A stretch of DNA of 64,000 bases. Source: an uncultured Clostridia bacterium. GTDB lineage: Bacteria > Bacillota > Clostridia > Oscillospirales > Ruminococcaceae. The stretch lies in NCBI GenBank assembly GCA_945876755.1, contig CAMCPM010000011.1:1-64000 (forward strand), written 5' to 3'. The first letter of the stretch is position 1, and each line of letters starts with the position of its first letter. Below the pieces are notes generated by a model. That model was not told the DNA's origin, searched no databases, and worked only from the letters and a program-made list of their open reading frames with translations. Shown piece after piece: positions 61,399 through 64,000 of this stretch. The translations under genes and the position numbers were made by a program.

Positions 61399-62445
61399 TT
61401 ATTCGATGGGATTTTCGGGCTTGATGTCGATCTTATAGCCCGTAAGTCTTGCGGCAAGCTTTGCGTTCTGTCCCTTGTTGCCGATAGCAAGAGAAAGCTG
61501 GCTGTTGGGAACAATTACCGAGCAGGACTTCTGCTCGCCCTCGTCAACTGTCACGCTGATAACTTCGGCAGGAGCAAGAGCGTGTGCAACAAATACCGCA
61601 GGGTCTTCGTCGTAAACGATAATGTCGATCTTTTCGCCGTTAAGCTCGTTTACGATATTCTGGATACGGCTGTGCTTGGGACCGATGCATGAACCTACGG
61701 GGTCAACGTTCTTATCCTTTGACCAGACTGCAATTTTTGTTCTGGAGCCTGCCTCACGGGAGATAGCCTTGACCTCTACCGTACCGTCGTAAATTTCGGG
61801 AATTTCAAGTTCAAAAAGGCGCTTTACCAAATCCTTGTGAGTACGGGATACCTTTACCATAGGACGTCTGTCCGGGTTGATGATATCAACGATGTAAAGC
61901 TTGACGATGTCCCCCTCTTTGAGAGTTTCTCCGGGGATCTGTTCGTTCTTGAATAAGTATACCTCGTTTTTGTCGATAGTAAGCGTAGCGTTGCCGCTTT
62001 CGGGTTCGATTCTCTGTACCGTAGCGGAAACCGCTTCATGTATCTTGTCGCTGAACTGGTTGATGTACTTTTCACGCTCAAAGCCTTTAAGCTCAGTTCT
62101 GATAGCCTGCTTTGCGTTCTGTGCGGCAACTCTGCCGAATTTTGCGGTAGAAAGCTTGAACGGAACAACATCTCCGACTCTTGCCTTTTTGGTGCATACC
62201 GCAATTGCCTCGTCGATGTTTATCTCGCTCATGTCGATAGGCTCGCCCTCAACGACTGTTCTCATAAGACAAACCTCAAATTTTTTCTTTTCCGGGTCGA
62301 TATCAACAATATAGTTTTCGCAGTCGGGGTATTCCTTTTTAACTGCTCTTGCGATACCCTGCTGGATCTTCTCGATAAGAAGCTCCATAGGTATACCGTT
62401 TTCCTGCGCCAGCAGTTCAAGCGCTTCAAAAAATTCCTTGTTCAT
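61399..62445 (-). CDS. nusA: Transcription termination/antitermination factor NusA
   Basis: 348 aa. N-terminal RNAP-binding domain, S1 domain ([26 protein letters not shown]), and two KH domains ([61 protein letters not shown]). No C-terminal acidic repeats, as is normal in Firmicutes. AGGAGG-type site upstream of the ATG. 12 bp before ylxR. Confidence 0.96.
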   Translation of the reverse strand: MNKEFFEALELLAQENGIPMELLIEKIQQGIARAVKKEYPDCENYIVDIDPEKKKFEVCLMRTVVEGEPIDMSEINIDEAIAVCTKKARVGDVVPFKLSTAKFGRVAAQNAKQAIRTELKGFEREKYINQFSDKIHEAVSATVQRIEPESGNATLTIDKNEVYLFKNEQIPGETLKEGDIVKLYIVDIINPDRRPMVKVSRTHKDLVKRLFELEIPEIYDGTVEVKAISREAGSRTKIAVWSKDKNVDPVGSCIGPKHSRIQNIVNELNGEKIDIIVYDEDPAVFVAHALAPAEVISVTVDEGEQKSCSVIVPNSQLSLAIGNKGQNAKLAARLTGYKIDIKPENPIE

Positions 62446-62516
62446 TTTTATGAATTCCTCCTAAATGCAAAATGCGTTAAGCTGTTTTCTATATAAACTT
62501 TAAAACTTACCGTTCG

Positions 62517-63020
62517 TTATTCGCCGTCATCGGCAAAAAGCTCGTCGGGGTCGTCGTCAAAAAGACGTATAAACGCCGTGTCGGAAATCTGAATTTCCTT
62601 GTCGCCCTCCTCGGTGATCACCGAAACTGTGTCTTTAGTATAGCCCTTTAGAATAGCGATAAACTCCTTCTGACCATCAGTCTCACGGATATAGCGTATT
62701 CTCACGGGACATTCAAGAAACTCCTCAAAATGTTCGGGCTTTTTAAGTTCACGTCCCAGACCGGGTGAGCCGACTTCAAGCATATAGCTTTGCTCAATTG
62801 GGTCAGCCTCGTCAAGAGCCTTTGAAAGCGGACGGGTCATTGCCTCGCAGTCCTCCATATCGAGAGCGCCATCAATTTTGTCGATATAGACTCTCAGATA
62901 CCAGAGTGCGCCTTCCTTTTCAAAAGCCACGTCCCAGATTTTAAGACCCAGCGAATCCGCAATGGGTTTGGCGATGTCATAGACCTTTGCAACGGTATTA
63001 CCGCCTTTTTTTCCTGCCAT
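62517..63020 (-). CDS. rimP: Ribosome maturation factor RimP
   Basis: 167 aa. IADSLGLKIWDVAFEKEGALWYLRVYIDKIDGALDMEDCEAMTRPLSKALDEADPIEQSYMLEVGSPGLGRELKKPEHFEEF is the complete RimP signature. 30S assembly factor, first gene of the operon, with GAAAGGA upstream of the start and an acidic C-terminal tail. Confidence 0.95.
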   Translation of the reverse strand: MAGKKGGNTVAKVYDIAKPIADSLGLKIWDVAFEKEGALWYLRVYIDKIDGALDMEDCEAMTRPLSKALDEADPIEQSYMLEVGSPGLGRELKKPEHFEEFLECPVRIRYIRETDGQKEFIAILKGYTKDTVSVITEEGDKEIQISDTAFIRLFDDDPDELFADDGE

Positions 63021-63051
63021 TTGATCATTCCTTTCAGTGCCTTATACAACA

Positions 63052-63079
63052 CAAAAGACCGGAATGTTCCGGTCTTTGT
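63052..63079 (-). terminator. Hairpin in the rimP-nusA leader (possible attenuator)
   Basis: An 11-bp perfect stem AAAGACCGGAA/TTCCGGTCTTT (core 63054-63077), followed on the minus strand by TTTTGTG. It lies between the promoter at 63104-63132 and the rimP start, so it could end transcription early. Confidence 0.6.
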
Positions 63080-63103
63080 GAATCTATTCATAATGCTGTA
63101 TAT

Positions 63104-63132
63104 ATTATACCACTTAATTTCCGAAATTGCAA
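63104..63132 (-). promoter_or_regulatory. Probable sigma-A promoter of the rimP-nusA-infB operon
   Basis: On the minus strand TTGCAA (63132-63127) and TATAAT (63109-63104) with a 17-bp spacer, about 84 nt before rimP. Confidence 0.75.
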
Positions 63133-63146
63133 GGGGTTTTTGAAAA

Positions 63147-63737
63147 TTATTTTCCAACTATCTTTGTAACGGTTCTGTTTAAATCATTAAAACAACTTTT
63201 TACAGCGCCAAGTTTAATCAATGCAGATAATGATATGCTTTTTTGCAATGGTACTTTGGAATTTAATATTCCTGTACTGATAACGTAAAAATCCCATTGA
63301 GAAATATCAAGAGGATTAATCGTTTGCATATCTGTATGATTATGTACGCAAAATACATAAACGTCAGATTGCCTTTTACATACATCATCATATAAATTTG
63401 TGTTTTTGTCCCACCCGTATGTAGGACGTATACTGAATATAATTTTAGATAACTCATTTTGATTCCATGATTGTAAATATGCTGATGCTTTTACTTCTAC
63501 TTTAATATTATCAGAAGTAAGAATATCATATTTATCCCATTCAGTTCTGGTCTCGTTAACTGCATTTAATGCTTTTGCTACAAGCCATTCTGCAAAGATA
63601 CCTCGTTGCGAATTATTCATTAAATCTGAATACGCCCATTGCCAAAAATCGAGTAAATGAGCATTGTCGACACCTAAAATTATTTCATTCCCATTTTTCT
63701 TTAATGGAATGATTGCCGGATATGTGTAATTATTCAT
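63147..63737 (-). CDS. PD-(D/E)XK nuclease-like conserved hypothetical protein
   Basis: 196 aa. NAHLLDFWQWAYSDLMNNSQRGIFAEWLVAKALN is followed by KYDILTSDNIKVEVKASAYLQSW, giving Glu (FAEW), Asp and E-x-K (EVKAS) in the order of a PD-(D/E)XK nuclease core. Residues after 100 (QSDVYVFCVHNHTDMQTINPLDISQWDFYVI) are typical of a widespread hypothetical family. Base composition is clearly more AT-rich than its neighbours, suggesting recent acquisition. The ATG at 63737 follows GGGGTGA, 6 nt after the dUTPase stop. Activity is inferred only. Confidence 0.72.
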   Translation of the reverse strand: MNNYTYPAIIPLKKNGNEIILGVDNAHLLDFWQWAYSDLMNNSQRGIFAEWLVAKALNAVNETRTEWDKYDILTSDNIKVEVKASAYLQSWNQNELSKIIFSIRPTYGWDKNTNLYDDVCKRQSDVYVFCVHNHTDMQTINPLDISQWDFYVISTGILNSKVPLQKSISLSALIKLGAVKSCFNDLNRTVTKIVGK

Positions 63738-63742
63738 ATCTT

Positions 63743-64000
63743 TCACCCCGTACTCCCAAAGCCGCCGGTCCTCTCGCCGTCGGCGTTGTCGTCAACGGTG
63801 ATGCCGAAGGGCAGGAAGACCCCCTGTGCAAAGCCTTTTCCCGATTCCAGCAAAAGGGTCTTGCCGTTCCTTCCGTCGTTGGTGACCTTTATCATAATGT
63901 GTCCCTCATTTGCCGCATTGTAATAATCACTATCAATTATACCTATGGTATTGTCAAGCTGCAAGCGGAACTTAAATCCAAGACCGCTTCGGGGGTAAAT
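63743..64000 (-). CDS. dut: Deoxyuridine 5'-triphosphate nucleotidohydrolase (partial, 5' end beyond window)
   Basis: Hydrolyses dUTP to dUMP, limiting uracil in DNA. Only the C-terminal part is present; the reading frame stays open to the window edge with YPRSGLGFKFRLQLDN (motif 2, RSGL). Then come IGIIDSDYYNAANEGHIMIKV (motif 3), FAQGVFLPF (motif 4) and the C-terminal RTGGFGSTG (motif 5). All visible motifs are intact. Confidence 0.92.
   Translation of the reverse strand: MYPRSGLGFKFRLQLDNTIGIIDSDYYNAANEGHIMIKVTNDGRNGKTLLLESGKGFAQGVFLPFGITVDDNADGERTGGFGSTG

Overview
This is a 64 kb chromosomal window from a motile, low-to-medium GC Gram-positive bacterium, most likely a Clostridia member near Ruminococcaceae/Oscillospiraceae. 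The placement is inferred from gene content, not from a search. The sequence shows strong AGGAGG ribosome sites, frequent TTG/GTG starts, a Gram-positive flagellar set (FlbD, FliY, CheC, CheD, FlhO/FlhP-like rod proteins, no L- or P-ring genes), lipoprotein signals, and two polysaccharide hydrolases (a type I pullulanase and a GH5-like lipoprotein).

Layout. (1) 1-5.2 kb: pullulanase (minus), then a GH5-like lipoprotein, purine nucleoside phosphorylase and a membrane-anchored metallophosphoesterase (plus). (2) 5.3-17.8 kb: an arginine biosynthesis cluster argG-argH-argC-argJ-argB-argD-argF, all plus strand. It is interleaved with unrelated genes: a lipoprotein, a four-helix-bundle (S23-type) gene flanked by 33-bp inverted repeats, a small PH-like membrane protein, a membrane-anchored lipase and an alpha/beta hydrolase. 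Its intergenic spaces hold palindromes, a heptanucleotide repeat and multi-hairpin structures. (3) 18.1-18.9 kb: a DUF975 membrane protein. (4) 19.3-45.6 kb: one long flagellar/chemotaxis operon, flgB-flgC-fliE-fliF-fliG-fliH-fliI-fliJ-fliK-flgD-(TIGR02530-like)-flgE-flbD-motA-motB-fliM-fliY-cheY-fliO-fliP-fliQ-fliR-flhB-flhA-fliA-flhO-flhP-cheC-cheD. It builds the basal body, export gate, hook, stator and switch; fliL, flhF and flhG are absent from their usual places. (5) 45.6-48.1 kb (minus): a diguanylate cyclase with a sugar-binding-protein-like sensor and a small hypothetical gene. (6) 48.3-53.1 kb (minus): a four-gene ABC exporter-like operon (ATPase, permease, GldG-like, DUF4340). (7) 53.2-63.0 kb (minus): the translation operon rimP-nusA-ylxR-ylxQ-infB-rbfA-nrnA-truB-ribF-gltX, with a hairpin between its promoter and first gene. 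(8) 63.1-64.0 kb (minus): an AT-rich PD-(D/E)XK-like gene and the 3' part of a dUTPase gene cut by the window edge.

Most notable signal. Three genes (fliM, fliY, ylxQ) have a long gap between a good Shine-Dalgarno and the start codon. In each the gap is filled by a 9-bp hairpin whose 3' arm ends in an in-frame ATG, followed by exactly 9 nt and then the canonical start. The fliY and ylxQ leaders also share an upstream layout: SD-like purines, a hairpin with the same TTGAAAATC/GATTTTCAA core, and a GTTTTG/CAAAAC-type long-range stem enclosing another hairpin. This looks like a dispersed, structured translation-initiation element. Other notable signals are the inverted-repeat-bounded S23-type gene between argC and argJ, the multi-hairpin element abutting argF, and a FliM-like CheY-binding motif inside the FliY linker.
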